Shown: in pieces, positions 1 through 8,918 of the stretch
Position numbering within the stretch: position 1 is the stretch's first letter
How the letters are laid out: the number at the start of each line of letters is the position of its first letter
DNA from: Nocardioides humi
Lineage (GTDB): Bacteria; Actinomycetota; Actinomycetes; Propionibacteriales; Nocardioidaceae
Direction of reading: 5' to 3'
Assembly: GCF_006494775.1 (NCBI RefSeq)
Contig: NZ_CP041146.1
Span: 806,001-870,000 of the forward strand
Length of the DNA: 64,000 nucleotides
The notes under the pieces: model-generated
The model's database searches: none
Seen by the model: the letters and a program-made list of their open reading frames with translations, nothing else
Told to the model about the DNA's origin: nothing
Made by a program: the position numbers and the translations under genes

Positions 1-1
1 C

Positions 2-280
2 CGCGTGGGCAGCAACGCACTGCGCCGCGGCCTGGCGATCCACGTCGATCAGTGGCTGCCGGCCTGGTCGGACCGGATGACGCCCCACGTGCTGCGGCAC
101 TACTGCGCCTCGTCGCTGTACGCCGTCGGCATGGACATCAAGGCGATCCAGGAGCTGCTGGGCCACCAGTGGCTGGCCACCACCTCGGGCTACATCCACG
201 TGCGCAGCGAGCACATCGTGCACGCGTGGAACACCGCCAACGACCGTGTTGAAGCCCGTCTGGGACTCCGGACCGACTGA
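2..280 (+). CDS. Tyrosine recombinase, C-terminal part (recombinase trio 1, first gene)
   Basis: The frame is open at the left edge, so only about 92 C-terminal residues are present. They hold the last part of the tyrosine recombinase catalytic domain: the H-x-x-R box (HVLRHYC), the second-histidine box (LLGHQW) and the nucleophile Tyr in SGYIHV. By family knowledge this enzyme cuts and rejoins DNA through a 3'-phosphotyrosine. It is followed by a small HTH gene and a zinc-ribbon recombinase, the same order as the intact trio at 49944-53532. It is therefore the first gene of a transposition or integration unit rather than a lone phage integrase. Confidence 0.85.
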   Translation, partial: RVGSNALRRGLAIHVDQWLPAWSDRMTPHVLRHYCASSLYAVGMDIKAIQELLGHQWLATTSGYIHVRSEHIVHAWNTANDRVEARLGLRTD

Positions 281-308
281 CTTCCCGCGATGAAAGGAGA
301 GGATCAAG

Positions 309-665
309 ATGCAGTGGAGCCTGCGGCTTCGGGCCGCCGAGCGAGGGATCTGGAAGTCAGCGGAACTACGGCGCATGCTGGCCGATGCCGGCCTGGAGAT
401 TAGCGCCGGGAAGATGTCGTCGTGGTGGGCGGGCACCCCGCCGACCATGCGCCTGGAGGAGCTCGACGTGCTGTGCGCGGTGCTCGAGTGCACCCCCAAC
501 GACCTGATGACCCCCGAGCCGGACAAGGTCGCCGCCCGCCGTGCCCGCGACGCCGAGGCCGCCAACGGGGGCAACGGGAACGGCGATGACAACCCGAACG
601 GCGGCGGGAACGGCCCGGTGGTCAGTCCGCGGTTCGGCCAGCCGCGTTCGATCCCGCCGCTGTAG
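309..665 (+). CDS. Small Cro/C1-type helix-turn-helix protein (recombinase trio 1, second gene)
   Basis: 118 residues. The first ~75 resemble an XRE-type HTH (LRRMLADAGLEISAGKMSSWW, then a second helical pair ending NDLMTPEP); the tail is a Gly/Asn-rich low-complexity linker. The start has a strong GAAAGGAGAGG ribosome site. It lies 28 bases after the recombinase and before the zinc-ribbon gene. The equivalent protein of trio 2 (51068-51418) has the same length and the same LDVLCAVLxCTPNDL-like segment (there LAALCDALGCTPDDL). Likely a DNA-binding accessory factor of the recombination unit; its exact role is unknown. Confidence 0.75.
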   Translation: MQWSLRLRAAERGIWKSAELRRMLADAGLEISAGKMSSWWAGTPPTMRLEELDVLCAVLECTPNDLMTPEPDKVAARRARDAEAANGGNGNGDDNPNGGGNGPVVSPRFGQPRSIPPL

Positions 666-706
666 ACCACGGCGAGCTCGACGAGTACGCACGGGACAAG
701 AACTGC

Positions 707-2535
707 ATGCCGGGACCAGGACCTGAGGCACCGTTGCGGCTGCCGCCGCGGTGCAACCGGTGTCAGGCCAACCCCGTCGCGTGGACGGCTCCGCGGGTCG
801 ACGTCTGCTACGAGTGCTTGCCCGGCGGCCCGTTCCCCACGCCGCCGTGCCGCTGGTGCGGGACGACCAAGGACTACTTCAGCCAAGGCCTGTGCAGCCT
901 GTGCCACCCCCGCAGCCCGCAACGGCCCGGGGCCTGCAAGGGCTGCCTGGCGTGGGGCGTCTACCCGCGCCTCAACTGGACCTGCGGACCCTGCCGCTGG
1001 TGGCGCACCCACTACCCCGAAGGCGTCTGCGACTACTGCAGCCGACACATTCCCGTCGGACTGTCGGGCGCCTGCCGGCTGTGCGTCGAGCAGGCCCAGA
1101 TGACCCAGGAGCCCGGACGGGCCCTCGACTACGCCGGCGCCAACCGGCACAGCCAACAACTGTTCTTGGCCAACATGCTGTTCAAGAAGCGCGTCACGCC
1201 GCGCCTCGCGCCCGAGCCCAGCCTGCGACCCGGGCCACGGGCACGCAAGGCGGCCACGGCGAGCGTGCGCACCGGCGAGGAGCCCTGGAGAAGCCGCTAC
1301 AAGAACCAGCTGCCCTACCCCGCGGGACCGGCTTCGACGACGAGACCTCGATCCAGCTCGCCCTGTTCGACATGACACCCGACCCCGAAGCCGTGCGCCG
1401 ACGGGTCCTGATCGAAGACAGCGAGCTCACCCGCTTGTGCGCCGCGATCGTCGACCAGCACGCCGAGCGCTACGGCTGGTCGGTGCGCCAGCGCAACGAC
1501 GTGACGAGGTCCCTGCGGCTGCTGCAGACCCTGCGCGAGAACCCCACGGCCAAGATCCGTGCCAGCGACGTGATGCAGCTGCCGCGCTACGACGGCAACA
1601 TCATCTCCACCATCGACGTCCTCGACGAAGCAGGACTGCTCATCGAGGACCGGCCCAGCCGCGTCGAGCTCTACTTCGCCAAACGCGCCGCCGGGCTGCC
1701 ACCAGTGATGCGCGAGCACCTCGAGCTGTGGCTCCACGTCATGCTCGAAGGCTCCGAACTGACCCCGCGGCAGGTGCCCCGCGACTCCCAGACAGTCCGC
1801 GTCCAGATCCTCGGCCTGGTCACCGTGGTCAACACCTGGGTCGCTGCTGGCTACCACTCCTTCGCCCAGGTCACGCGCGCCGACATCGTGAACGCGCTGG
1901 CGTCGCTGCCACCCGGTCGACGCCACGCAGCCGAACTCGCGTGCAGGTCGCTGTTCAAGACCCTCAAGGGCCAGCGCCTGATCTTCGCCAACCCGATGCG
2001 CGGCATGAAGCACACCCCGCTCGCCCGGACGACTCCACTCGCGCTCGACCCCGCCGTGATCCGCGCCGAGCTCAACCACCCCGACCCCGTCGTCGCGCTC
2101 GCGGTGGCCCTGGTCGCCTTCCATGCCCTGAGCGGCAAGCAACTGCGGGCCGTGAGGCTGACCGACATCATCGACGGACGGCTCACCATCGGCGATCGCG
2201 TCATCCCGCTCGCGGCCCCAGTCCGGACCCGGCTGACGGCCTGGCTCGACCACCGCAACCAGCGCTGGCCCGGCTGCATCAACCCCCACCTGCTGGTCAG
2301 CAGACGCACCGCCCCACGGCTGGTCCCGGTCGGCCACAGCTTCCCCTGGCGTGGCATCACGCTGCGCCCCCAAGCACTGCGCGAAGACCGCATCCTGCAC
2401 GAGATCCACGCCACCGGCGGCGACATCCGCCGCATCTGCGACCTCTTCGGCCTCAGCGTCGAAGGCGCCACCCGATACCTCAAGACCATCGAGCATCCCG
2501 ACCTCACCGTCGACGGTGAACCGAGCCGAGGTTGA
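707..2535 (+). pseudogene. Zinc-ribbon tyrosine recombinase-like protein, frameshifted (recombinase trio 1, third gene)
   Basis: The N-terminal half (707 to ~1320) carries eight CxxC pairs in ~130 residues (CNRC, CYEC, CRWC, CSLC, CKGC, CGPC, CDYC, CRLC), i.e. about four zinc ribbons. It runs out of frame near 1315-1325. The C-terminal half continues in the -1 frame to the stop at 2533-2535 and has a recombinase-like fold, with an Arg box (QLRAVRLTD) and a terminal Tyr (GATRYLKTI). One missing base in CCCCGCGGG at ~1315-1323 would rejoin them into a ~609-residue protein. In trio 2 the equivalent gene is one uninterrupted 705-residue frame. This is either a real inactivation or a sequence error. 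Confidence 0.7.
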
Positions 2536-2622
2536 GCGCAGCAGCGACGGAGTGATGTCGTCAAACAAGATCATTGCCTCCGTGCCTTTCCCGCTCGGGC
2601 CGTGACAACTGGGCCAGGGACC

Positions 2623-2654
2623 TTGACTCCGTACCTAGGTCCAGGGTTCAGGAT
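2623..2654 (+). promoter_or_regulatory. MerR-type promoter/operator
   Basis: A TTGACT -35 box (2623-2628) is followed, after a long 19-20 base spacer, by a -10-like CAGGAT just ahead of the merR-like start. The spacer holds the palindrome ACCTAGGT. Over-long spacers with a central dyad are the hallmark of promoters remodelled by MerR-family activators. Confidence 0.65.
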
Positions 2655-2660
2655 GGGGTC

Positions 2661-3086
2661 ATGCGATCCAGTGAGCTGGCCCAGCGCGCCAGCGTGAACA
2701 CCGAGACGCTGCGCTACTACGAGCGCCGCGGCCTGCTGCAGCCGCCACCACGGACTCCCGGTGGCTACCGCGACTACCCGCCCGCGGCTGTCGAACTGCT
2801 GCGGTTCATCAAGCGCGCCCAAGAACTCGGCTTCACCCTGGACGAGGTCGAAGAACTGCTGCACCTCAACGCCGGCGGGCCCGACAGCTGTGACGCAGCC
2901 CGAGAACTCGCTCAATCCCGGCGGGCCGACCTCGAGACACGGATCGTGGACCTGCAACGGATGCACGACTCCCTGACCGACCTGATCGCCACCTGCGAAC
3001 TCCCGGCGGCCGACCGGGCTTGTGCCTTGCTGGACGCGATCGCGAAACCGACACCACACCAACGACCCGGAGCGGATCATGACTAG
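2661..3086 (+). CDS. MerR-family metal-responsive regulator, Hg-type cysteines
   Basis: 141 residues. The N-terminal winged HTH (SELAQRASVNTETLRYYERR) is followed by a dimerisation helix and metal-binding cysteines at 77, 112 and 121. The pattern and the 8-residue gap between the last two match the Hg(II) ligands of classical MerR (Cys82, 117, 126). ATG 2661 begins the HTH directly; longer in-frame starts add only non-homologous sequence. The next gene starts 8 bases before this one ends. Probably an Hg(II)/thiophilic-metal sensor controlling itself and the thioredoxin-like gene. Other soft-metal inducers remain possible. Confidence 0.85.
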   Translation: MRSSELAQRASVNTETLRYYERRGLLQPPPRTPGGYRDYPPAAVELLRFIKRAQELGFTLDEVEELLHLNAGGPDSCDAARELAQSRRADLETRIVDLQRMHDSLTDLIATCELPAADRACALLDAIAKPTPHQRPGADHD

Positions 3087-3426
3087 CTCGAATAGACAGC
3101 CCGCGGTGACCATCGAGGTCCTGCATGTTCCCGACTGCCCGAACCTGATACCGATGCTGGATCGACTCCGCGAGGTCACCGACATCCCAGCCACAACGCG
3201 CGAGGTCACCACTGACGCCGAGGCAGCCGCCCGGGGCATGACGGGCTCGCCAACCTTGCTGATCAACGGCGTCGACCCGTTCGCCCTGGGCACGTCTGGC
3301 GAATGCAGCATCGCCTGCCGGCTGTACCGCGACGAGAACAACCAGATCGTGCCCGCACCCTCAGCCGACCAGTTTCGGGCGGCCCTGACCCGAACCACCG
3401 ACCCCGACGAGTCCGAACGCTTGTAA
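3079..3426 (+). CDS. Thioredoxin-like protein of MerB-adjacent family
   Basis: 115 residues, start ATG 3079 overlapping the regulator gene. VLHVPDCPN resembles the beta1/active-site loop of thioredoxin-fold proteins, but only one Cys is present where CxxC would be. GSPTLLINGVDPF is the typical cis-Pro segment. Similar short proteins are often labelled 'thioredoxin family' or 'alkylmercury lyase' and sit beside MerR genes; the catalytic Cys/Asp/Cys set of true MerB is absent, so lyase activity is not supported. A second Cys pair-like position (GECSIACRLY) may bind metal. Confidence 0.65.
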   Translation: MTSSNRQPAVTIEVLHVPDCPNLIPMLDRLREVTDIPATTREVTTDAEAAARGMTGSPTLLINGVDPFALGTSGECSIACRLYRDENNQIVPAPSADQFRAALTRTTDPDESERL

Positions 3427-3447
3427 CTTGTACCTAGGTCCGGATTT
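3424..3447 (+). promoter_or_regulatory. Second copy of the ACCTAGGT operator
   Basis: The block GTACCTAGGTCC at 3430-3441 repeats the one in the merR promoter at 2631-2642. It lies directly before a cation transporter fragment, so it probably was the transporter's own metal-regulated promoter or a recombination joint left by a deletion. No good TTGACN -35 remains. Confidence 0.5.
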
Positions 3448-3455
3448 ACCCCGGT

Positions 3456-3749
3456 CGGTCCCACCTGTCCGCCGTGCTTCTGGCCGGCCTGCTTCTCAAC
3501 GCCACACTCGGTTGGTCCTGGGCCGACCCCATCGCCGTCCTGGTGATCGCCGCTGTCGCCGTCCGAGAGGGGCTGGAGGCCTGGCGCGGCGAAGGATGCG
3601 CCTGCGGCCCCACCCCGGCCAGCGAGAACCCCCTCGAGGCGACCCCCGTCCAGAACGGCGTCGACGACTGCTGCAGCGACCCCGCCGAACACCGATCGGA
3701 ACAGAGCGCCACCGCCGAGCAGAAGGCCGCGCAGGTTCCCCGAACCTGA
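3456..3749 (+). pseudogene. Cation diffusion facilitator (CDF) transporter, C-terminal remnant
   Basis: Only the last ~97 residues remain. SHLSAVLLAGLLLN and the following WADPIAVLVIAAVAV are the last transmembrane helices of a CDF efflux pump; the tail is Cys-rich (CACG, DDCCSD). The first four helices, with the metal-site HxxxD and DxxxD residues, are absent because the frame is joined to the ACCTAGGT operator about 15 bases upstream. It may be translated from GTG 3474 but cannot form a transporter. Context suggests an eroded regulator/thioredoxin/efflux metal operon. Confidence 0.7.
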
Positions 3750-3785
3750 GCTCCCACGTACGCTCTGAGCCCCGTGAATGCTCAG

Positions 3786-3818
3786 GTTCGCGTCAAAACC
3801 GTCAAATTTCATGCGAAC
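3786..3818. repeat. Inverted repeat at the cargo/conjugation border
   Basis: GTTCGCGTCAAA (3786-3797) and TTTCATGCGAAC (3807-3818) are near-complementary (10 of 12). It lies in the 71-base gap between the CDF remnant and the convergent VirB4 stop, so it may be a terminator-like hairpin or an end of the inserted block. Confidence 0.4.
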
Positions 3819-3820
3819 TT

Positions 3821-5359
3821 CTAACCTGCGGCCTCGATGGCCTCGTTGGTGTAGTAGAGCTTCTTCTCCAGCGGGTGGAGCACCGTCTGGACCTTGTAGG
3901 TGGCATCACCGATGCACCACAGCGCGCGGCCCTTGTCCTGCATCGCCCACCCGGAGACGAGGTCCTGGGCGATCGGGCCGAGCCCGAGCATCGAGTCGAG
4001 CTCGCGGGCGACACGGGGCTTCTGGGCGCCGAGGATCTTGATGTCGGCCAGCTCGAGGAGGTCCTTGGCGATCATCGCGGCCTGGGAGTCGGCGTCGCCG
4101 ACGGAGAGCAGGTCGGAGGGCTTGTGGAGGTTGCAGAACTGGATGTCGCCGCCCTTGCCGGCCATACCGCGGGAGAGCCGCAGGTCGGCGTCGAAGCTCG
4201 CCACCGCGGCGGTGCCGAGACGCATCTGCTTCCAGACCTCGTCGCGCACGACGATGCGCAGGTCGCCCGGCTCGGCGATCTCCCGCAGGCCGCGGCCCCA
4301 GGAGTTCATGCACAGCAGCGCGATGCCCACGGCCTCGTCGCCCAGGCCGTCGAGCCGGGAGAGGCTGAACGACTGGATCGGGGCGCGCCAGTCGACCTCG
4401 ATGTTGGTGAAGTCGTCGAAGAGGCCGGCCAGGGTGCCGGTGACCAGCTCGCCGAGCGCGTTGCGCAGCAGCCGGGTCTCGTCGAGGAACACGCGGGGGT
4501 TCGCGTACTCGCAGGCCCGGACGAGCTCCTCGGTGGGGTTGCGGAGCAGGTCCCACAGCCGCGGGATGGTCGTCTCCTGCAGCACCGTGTTGCCGGCGGC
4601 GTACCCGGTGAGGATCGCCAGTGCGTTGCGGACGACGTCGGACTCGTCGGGGCCGAAGGGCACCCGCCGCTCGTCGTCGATCTTCATGGAGCCGACCAGG
4701 CCGCGGACCAGGACCAGCCACCGCTTGAAGATGATGGTGGCGCGGCGCTGCGCCTCCTCAGCCGAGAGCTTCTCCCACGCGTCGCCGAGCGGCCCCATGG
4801 ACAGCGGGTTGACCCGGGCCCAGAAGCCGGGGGCGATGACGAAGGGCTCGACACCGAGCGCGCGGCACAGCGACTCGTACTCGTCCTTGACGTCGCCGGT
4901 GACGAGGGTGCGGTAGCCGAACGGCATCATCCGGGTGCAGAACGCCTTGGTGGTGCCGGACTTGCCGCTTCCCGGCTTGGCGAACTGGAAGATGTTGGGG
5001 TTGGTCGCCGGCACGTCGTCGCGCAGCACCCACCCGAATGGGTCGCAGTAGAACGAGCCGCCGGAGAGCTGGTCGACGCCCATCTGCGCCCCGGTCGGGG
5101 GCAGGGCCGGCGCGGACACGAACGGCCAGAACACCGGCGCCTGGTCGCTGGTCATCCGCCAGGCCTGCGCCGGGGCGGAGGCGGGCGCCCAGCCGCGCCC
5201 GCGGCGCGCGGCCCCGCGGCGCGGGGCGTACTTGAAGATCCGGGGCTCCTTGGCCTCCGGCGCGAGCGTGGGGATCGTGGGCAGGTCGTGGCCGAAGTCC
5301 GACAGCAGGGCGGCCATGTCGCGGCCGCTGCCACGGTTCCGGCGGGTGGTGGTGGGCAT
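3821..5359 (-). CDS. VirB4/TraC-family conjugation ATPase
   Basis: 512 residues, start ATG 5359 overlapping the SCO6880 stop (TGATG). A P-loop is seen near residue 130 (FAKPGSGKSGTT), and the protein opens with PTNPNIFQF-type VirB4 signature sequence after a basic, Arg-rich N-terminus. Later blocks include DVKDEYESLC, an aspartate-containing VVRDEVWKQM that fits Walker B, and a C-terminal GDATYKVQTVLHPLE typical of actinobacterial VirB4-like proteins. By family, it powers assembly of a type IV secretion channel at the inner face of the membrane. It is the last gene of the operon in this window. Confidence 0.88.
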   Translation of the reverse strand: MPTTTRRNRGSGRDMAALLSDFGHDLPTIPTLAPEAKEPRIFKYAPRRGAARRGRGWAPASAPAQAWRMTSDQAPVFWPFVSAPALPPTGAQMGVDQLSGGSFYCDPFGWVLRDDVPATNPNIFQFAKPGSGKSGTTKAFCTRMMPFGYRTLVTGDVKDEYESLCRALGVEPFVIAPGFWARVNPLSMGPLGDAWEKLSAEEAQRRATIIFKRWLVLVRGLVGSMKIDDERRVPFGPDESDVVRNALAILTGYAAGNTVLQETTIPRLWDLLRNPTEELVRACEYANPRVFLDETRLLRNALGELVTGTLAGLFDDFTNIEVDWRAPIQSFSLSRLDGLGDEAVGIALLCMNSWGRGLREIAEPGDLRIVVRDEVWKQMRLGTAAVASFDADLRLSRGMAGKGGDIQFCNLHKPSDLLSVGDADSQAAMIAKDLLELADIKILGAQKPRVARELDSMLGLGPIAQDLVSGWAMQDKGRALWCIGDATYKVQTVLHPLEKKLYYTNEAIEAAG

Positions 5360-6863
5360 CAGGCGTCTCCGCTCCGGGTCAGGCTCATCCCGACGGGGAT
5401 GGTCGAGGCGGCGAAGCCGACGTCCTGGGCGAGGTCGAGTCGCAGCGGCGCGAACCCGGCGCGACGGATCGAGGCGTCCAGGCGGCGGCCGAACTCGGTG
5501 ATTCGCAGCGTCTTGGGAACCGTGACGGTGCAGACCGCGTAAGGCCGGACCAGCGCGTTGCCGCGGGCAAGCTTGGCGTCCAGGCCGCGGGCCTTGTGGG
5601 CCTCGTCCCGCTGCTTGGCACGGGTCTTGCGGCCGAGCTTCTCGTTCATGCCCTCGGCCAGGTCCGCGGCCCACTCGGCGTTGCCGGACTGCCGGTCGGC
5701 CTTGGACTGGGACACGATCGGGAAGGCGACGACGAACGAGCGCCGCTCCCCCGACTCGCTGGGGGTGAGGATCGGCGCGAGTGCGCCCATCGCGACGCCG
5801 CGGGTCGGGAGCTTGATGGTGGCGCTGATCGAGTTCCACGCGTCGTGGCTGTAGTGCCGCACTGTCGCGTCGGCGCCCGAGGGCCAGCCAGCGCCCAGGG
5901 CACGTCGGCGTTCACGTTCGGGTCCTTCTCCCGCATGGCGAGGGCCTCGACGATGCTGGCGCGGTCGCCGGGGGCGAACCCGGTCCGGGACGCCAGGGCG
6001 AGTTCCGGTGAGGTGAGCCAGCGGACCGACGTCATGCCCATCGGGCCGCGGAGCTGGGCCTCGATCTCGGCCATGAGCAGGTAGAGCTCGCGGCATCGGC
6101 CCTCGAACCCGCCACCGGACTCCTTGGCCGACCGGGCGATCCGGGTCTCCGGGACGACGATCGTGACGAACTGCTCGGTGCGCACCGACGCCTGGGTGAG
6201 GCCCACCGCGAGGTCGCTGTTGACGACCTCGGACAGCTCCGGCGCGTTGCCGCGGCGGTGCTTGGTGACCCACAGCTCGCGCTCGGCACCGTCCTCGGGG
6301 ACGGTGCGGGTCATGAACAGGATCTCGTCGATCTTCTCGGTGCGGCCGGCGACGTCGAGCAGCCCGGCCAGCGCCTCGCCGTAGCGGCTGCGCTCCTCGG
6401 TGTCCTTCATGCCGATGCCGGGGTGGACGACCGCGGCGGTGACCGCCCAGGTCTTCGTGGCGTCGTCGTGGATCACTCCCACGCGCTGCAGCTGCGAGCC
6501 GTGCGGCGGGCCGTCGTGGATCTTGATGCCCTGCAGCACCCCGGGTAGGTCGGGGGTGTCGAGGTCCTCAGCGCGACCCTGGGCCGCCTTGGCGCGGAAG
6601 GAGGTCCAGCCGAGCAGCCCGCCAACGGCGTACATGCTCGAGGCGAACACCCAGCCGGTGGCCGAGCGGCCCCGGACCGGGATGACGGTGATGCCCAGCA
6701 GGAACAGCCAGACGAGCGCGAACAGGAACGCGGAGAACCACGCTCCGCGACTGATCGCCCAGAACGCCGGCAGGCTGGCCAGCGCCAGGAACATCAGCTG
6801 GCCTCCGGAAAGGCCGAAGAACCAGCCGATGCGGTCGCGCTGGTAGTCGGCGTAGATGGTCAT
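5359..6863 (-). pseudogene. SCO6880-family conjugation protein, apparent frameshift
   Basis: The N-terminal part (6863 to ~5885) starts with a short leader and two hydrophobic helices (residues ~15-65), then a soluble domain. Near 5881-5884 the reading frame changes: ...DVPWALAGP continues as SGADATVRHYSHDAW in the next frame, running to the stop at 5359-5361. One extra C in the GGCCC run would restore a 501-residue protein that ends with the TGATG overlap to VirB4. SCO6880 proteins occur next to VirB4 in actinobacterial elements and the topology recalls PrgI/VirB3-like inner-membrane partners. It is inactive if the shift is real. Confidence 0.75.
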
Positions 6864-6923
6864 CGTCGGCTTCCTTCCGGGTCAGTAGAGGTCGATTCGG
6901 GGTTGGGGGCAGGTGGCGATCGG

Positions 6924-8918
6924 CTACACCGCCACCGGCGGGATCCCGCCGGCGGCCGCACCAGCCCCGCCGGCACCTCCGGCCGCTCCCCCGCCACCGG
7001 CGGCGGGAGTCTTGGGCGTCGCTGCGGCTCCTCCGGAACCGCTCTGGCCGCCACCCGAGCCGCCGCCCGGTGCGCCACCGGTGGGCAGCGTCGGCGGAGT
7101 CGGCGGTGCCGGCGGCATGGGCGGGTTCGGGGGCGGGTCGTCGTCGCCGTTGTTCTGGGAGCCGGGGTGCGTGCCACTGCTCTGGTCGCCGGACTGGCCA
7201 CCCGACTGGCCACCGGACTGGCGGCCGCCCATGTTGCTGAAGTCGGGGCCGTAGGTGCTCTGCCCGACGCCGGCCTGGTTGGTCTCGTCCGACATCAGGG
7301 AGGTGGCCTTGGCGCCGGCGGAGTTGATCCAGCCCATGCCGGTCGACAGCGCCTGCCCGACCGGGCCGAAGCTGCCGAGCACGCCCTGGGTGGACTTGTT
7401 GAACCGGTCGCCGGTCGAGGCCTCGGCGCTCTGCTCCCCCGAGGAGCGGCCGTTGCCGTCGGTGGTCGACGCGGCCGAGGAGCCGCCGCCGGCACCGCCG
7501 CCGCTGAGCAGGCCCTGTAGGCCGCCCTGGATGGCCATGCCCTGCCGGAACGACGCTCCGCTGGGGGTGCCGGGGTCGACGAAGGCCAGGAGCTTGAACA
7601 GGGCCAGCGGCGCGACGACGCTGATCAGGATCGTCATCACCGCCGGCAGGGCGGTGCCGAACGCCTTGGCGGTGTCGTCGGCGAGGTGGGCGGCGACGCC
7701 GTTGGCGAACTGCACGCCGATGCCCAGCACCATCACCATCAGCACCGGGGTGAACGCCGCGGCGTGGAACCACCGCAGGCTCTTCCAGAACCAGGAGCGG
7801 GTGAAGTCGGAGACCAGCCCGGCCGCCGAGAGCGGGCCGGTGGCGGTCAGCACGAGCAGCGACGCCGCGCGGGCCAGGTAGACCAGGACGTGCCCGATCG
7901 CGGCCAGCCACAGGAAGATGCCGAGGAAGGCGAGCGCGGTGGCCACGCCGGCGTCGGTGATGTCGTCGATGCCGAGGCCGCCCAGGGGGTCCCAGTCAGG
8001 CCAGGTCTGCACCTTGAGCAGCGACTTCATCAGCGCCTTGGTGATGGCGCCGCACGCGGCGACGATCATCACGCAGTAGCCGAACCAGCAGGCGCAGACC
8101 AAGACGAACTGGCCGGCGCCGATGAATGCCCGCGCGAGCCCCTTGCCCTCGCGCTTGAAGGCCGCGGCACCGAGCTGGATCATCGCCAAGATGACCACCA
8201 GGGCGAGCGCGAGCCAGAGGGTGAAGGCGTAGACGTCCTTCCCTGGTCCGTCGGCGCGCAGGTCGGGGGTCAAGAACAGCTCGCTGAACGTGAGCACGAT
8301 GCGCAGCACGAACAGGCCCGAGTTCCAGACCGCGAGCATCGCAGCAGTCCAGGCGTCGGCCGCGGCCTTGGCGATGACGTCCCCGATCGCCTCGAACGGG
8401 TTGGGGATGTCGCCGAGGCCCGGGATGCCGCCACCGAACAGGTCGCCGACGTTCGGGAGGCCGGGGATCCCGGGCAGGCCCGGGACGCCAGGCAGGCCCG
8501 GGAGCCCGGGGAGTCCCCCGTCGCAGATCGCGTCGAGGATGCCGCAGCCGTCCGGGAGCAGCCCGGCGGCCCCGTCGAGGACGTCCCCGGCGCCGTTGAT
8601 CAGGTTGCCAGCTCCGTCCTTGACGCCGCCGGCTGCGTCTTTGCCGCAGTCGATCGGGTCCTTGGCGCAGTCGACGGCGTCACCGCCGAGGTCGCACAGC
8701 GCGTCGGGGCCGGGGCAGCCCATCTTGACGTTGCGGGCCGGCAACTGGCCGGCGGTCTCGACCGTGGCGATGTGCGCCGTGGCGGCCGCCGGCTCGGCCG
8801 CGGCCGCGGCGGGCGGCTGGGTGGCCATGGCCGCCCCGAGGAGCGTGGTGAGGACTAGGACCGCCAGGGCGCCGATGCCCAGCCGGGTCACCCGGTGGAA
8901 GAGGTCGCCGGCGGTCAC
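6924..8918 (-). CDS. VirB6/TrbL-like polytopic membrane protein
   Basis: 664 residues from GTG 8918. Order: a signal-like helix (ALAVLVLTTLLGAAM), a Cys-rich stretch, a collagen-like G-L-P repeat (~8455-8520), then six or more transmembrane helices (DNA ~8330-7570), and a Gly/Ser/Pro/Gln low-complexity tail. This fits the channel component (VirB6/TrbL/TcpH-like) of a conjugation apparatus. The start lies in a CACTGGGGG context where a GTGA overlap with the upstream gene would exist if one more C were present. No stop/start gap to speak of, so it is co-transcribed. Confidence 0.7.
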   Translation of the reverse strand: MTAGDLFHRVTRLGIGALAVLVLTTLLGAAMATQPPAAAAAEPAAATAHIATVETAGQLPARNVKMGCPGPDALCDLGGDAVDCAKDPIDCGKDAAGGVKDGAGNLINGAGDVLDGAAGLLPDGCGILDAICDGGLPGLPGLPGVPGLPGIPGLPNVGDLFGGGIPGLGDIPNPFEAIGDVIAKAAADAWTAAMLAVWNSGLFVLRIVLTFSELFLTPDLRADGPGKDVYAFTLWLALALVVILAMIQLGAAAFKREGKGLARAFIGAGQFVLVCACWFGYCVMIVAACGAITKALMKSLLKVQTWPDWDPLGGLGIDDITDAGVATALAFLGIFLWLAAIGHVLVYLARAASLLVLTATGPLSAAGLVSDFTRSWFWKSLRWFHAAAFTPVLMVMVLGIGVQFANGVAAHLADDTAKAFGTALPAVMTILISVVAPLALFKLLAFVDPGTPSGASFRQGMAIQGGLQGLLSGGGAGGGSSAASTTDGNGRSSGEQSAEASTGDRFNKSTQGVLGSFGPVGQALSTGMGWINSAGAKATSLMSDETNQAGVGQSTYGPDFSNMGGRQSGGQSGGQSGDQSSGTHPGSQNNGDDDPPPNPPMPPAPPTPPTLPTGGAPGGGSGGGQSGSGGAAATPKTPAAGGGGAAGGAGGAGAAAGGIPPVAV

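Noticed and set aside
3079..3426. A second MerB (alkylmercury lyase)
   Set aside because: Too short and lacks the Cys-Asp-Cys catalytic set found in 24879-25547.
3428..5542. A 704-codon open frame opposite the VirB4 gene
   Set aside because: Shadow of VirB4/SCO6880: Arg/Gly/Val-rich composition without domains, typical of antisense frames in high-GC DNA.
8455..8520. CRISPR-like short repeats
   Set aside because: They are codon-level GLP repeats within a coding frame with no spacers; no CRISPR array was seen anywhere in the window.
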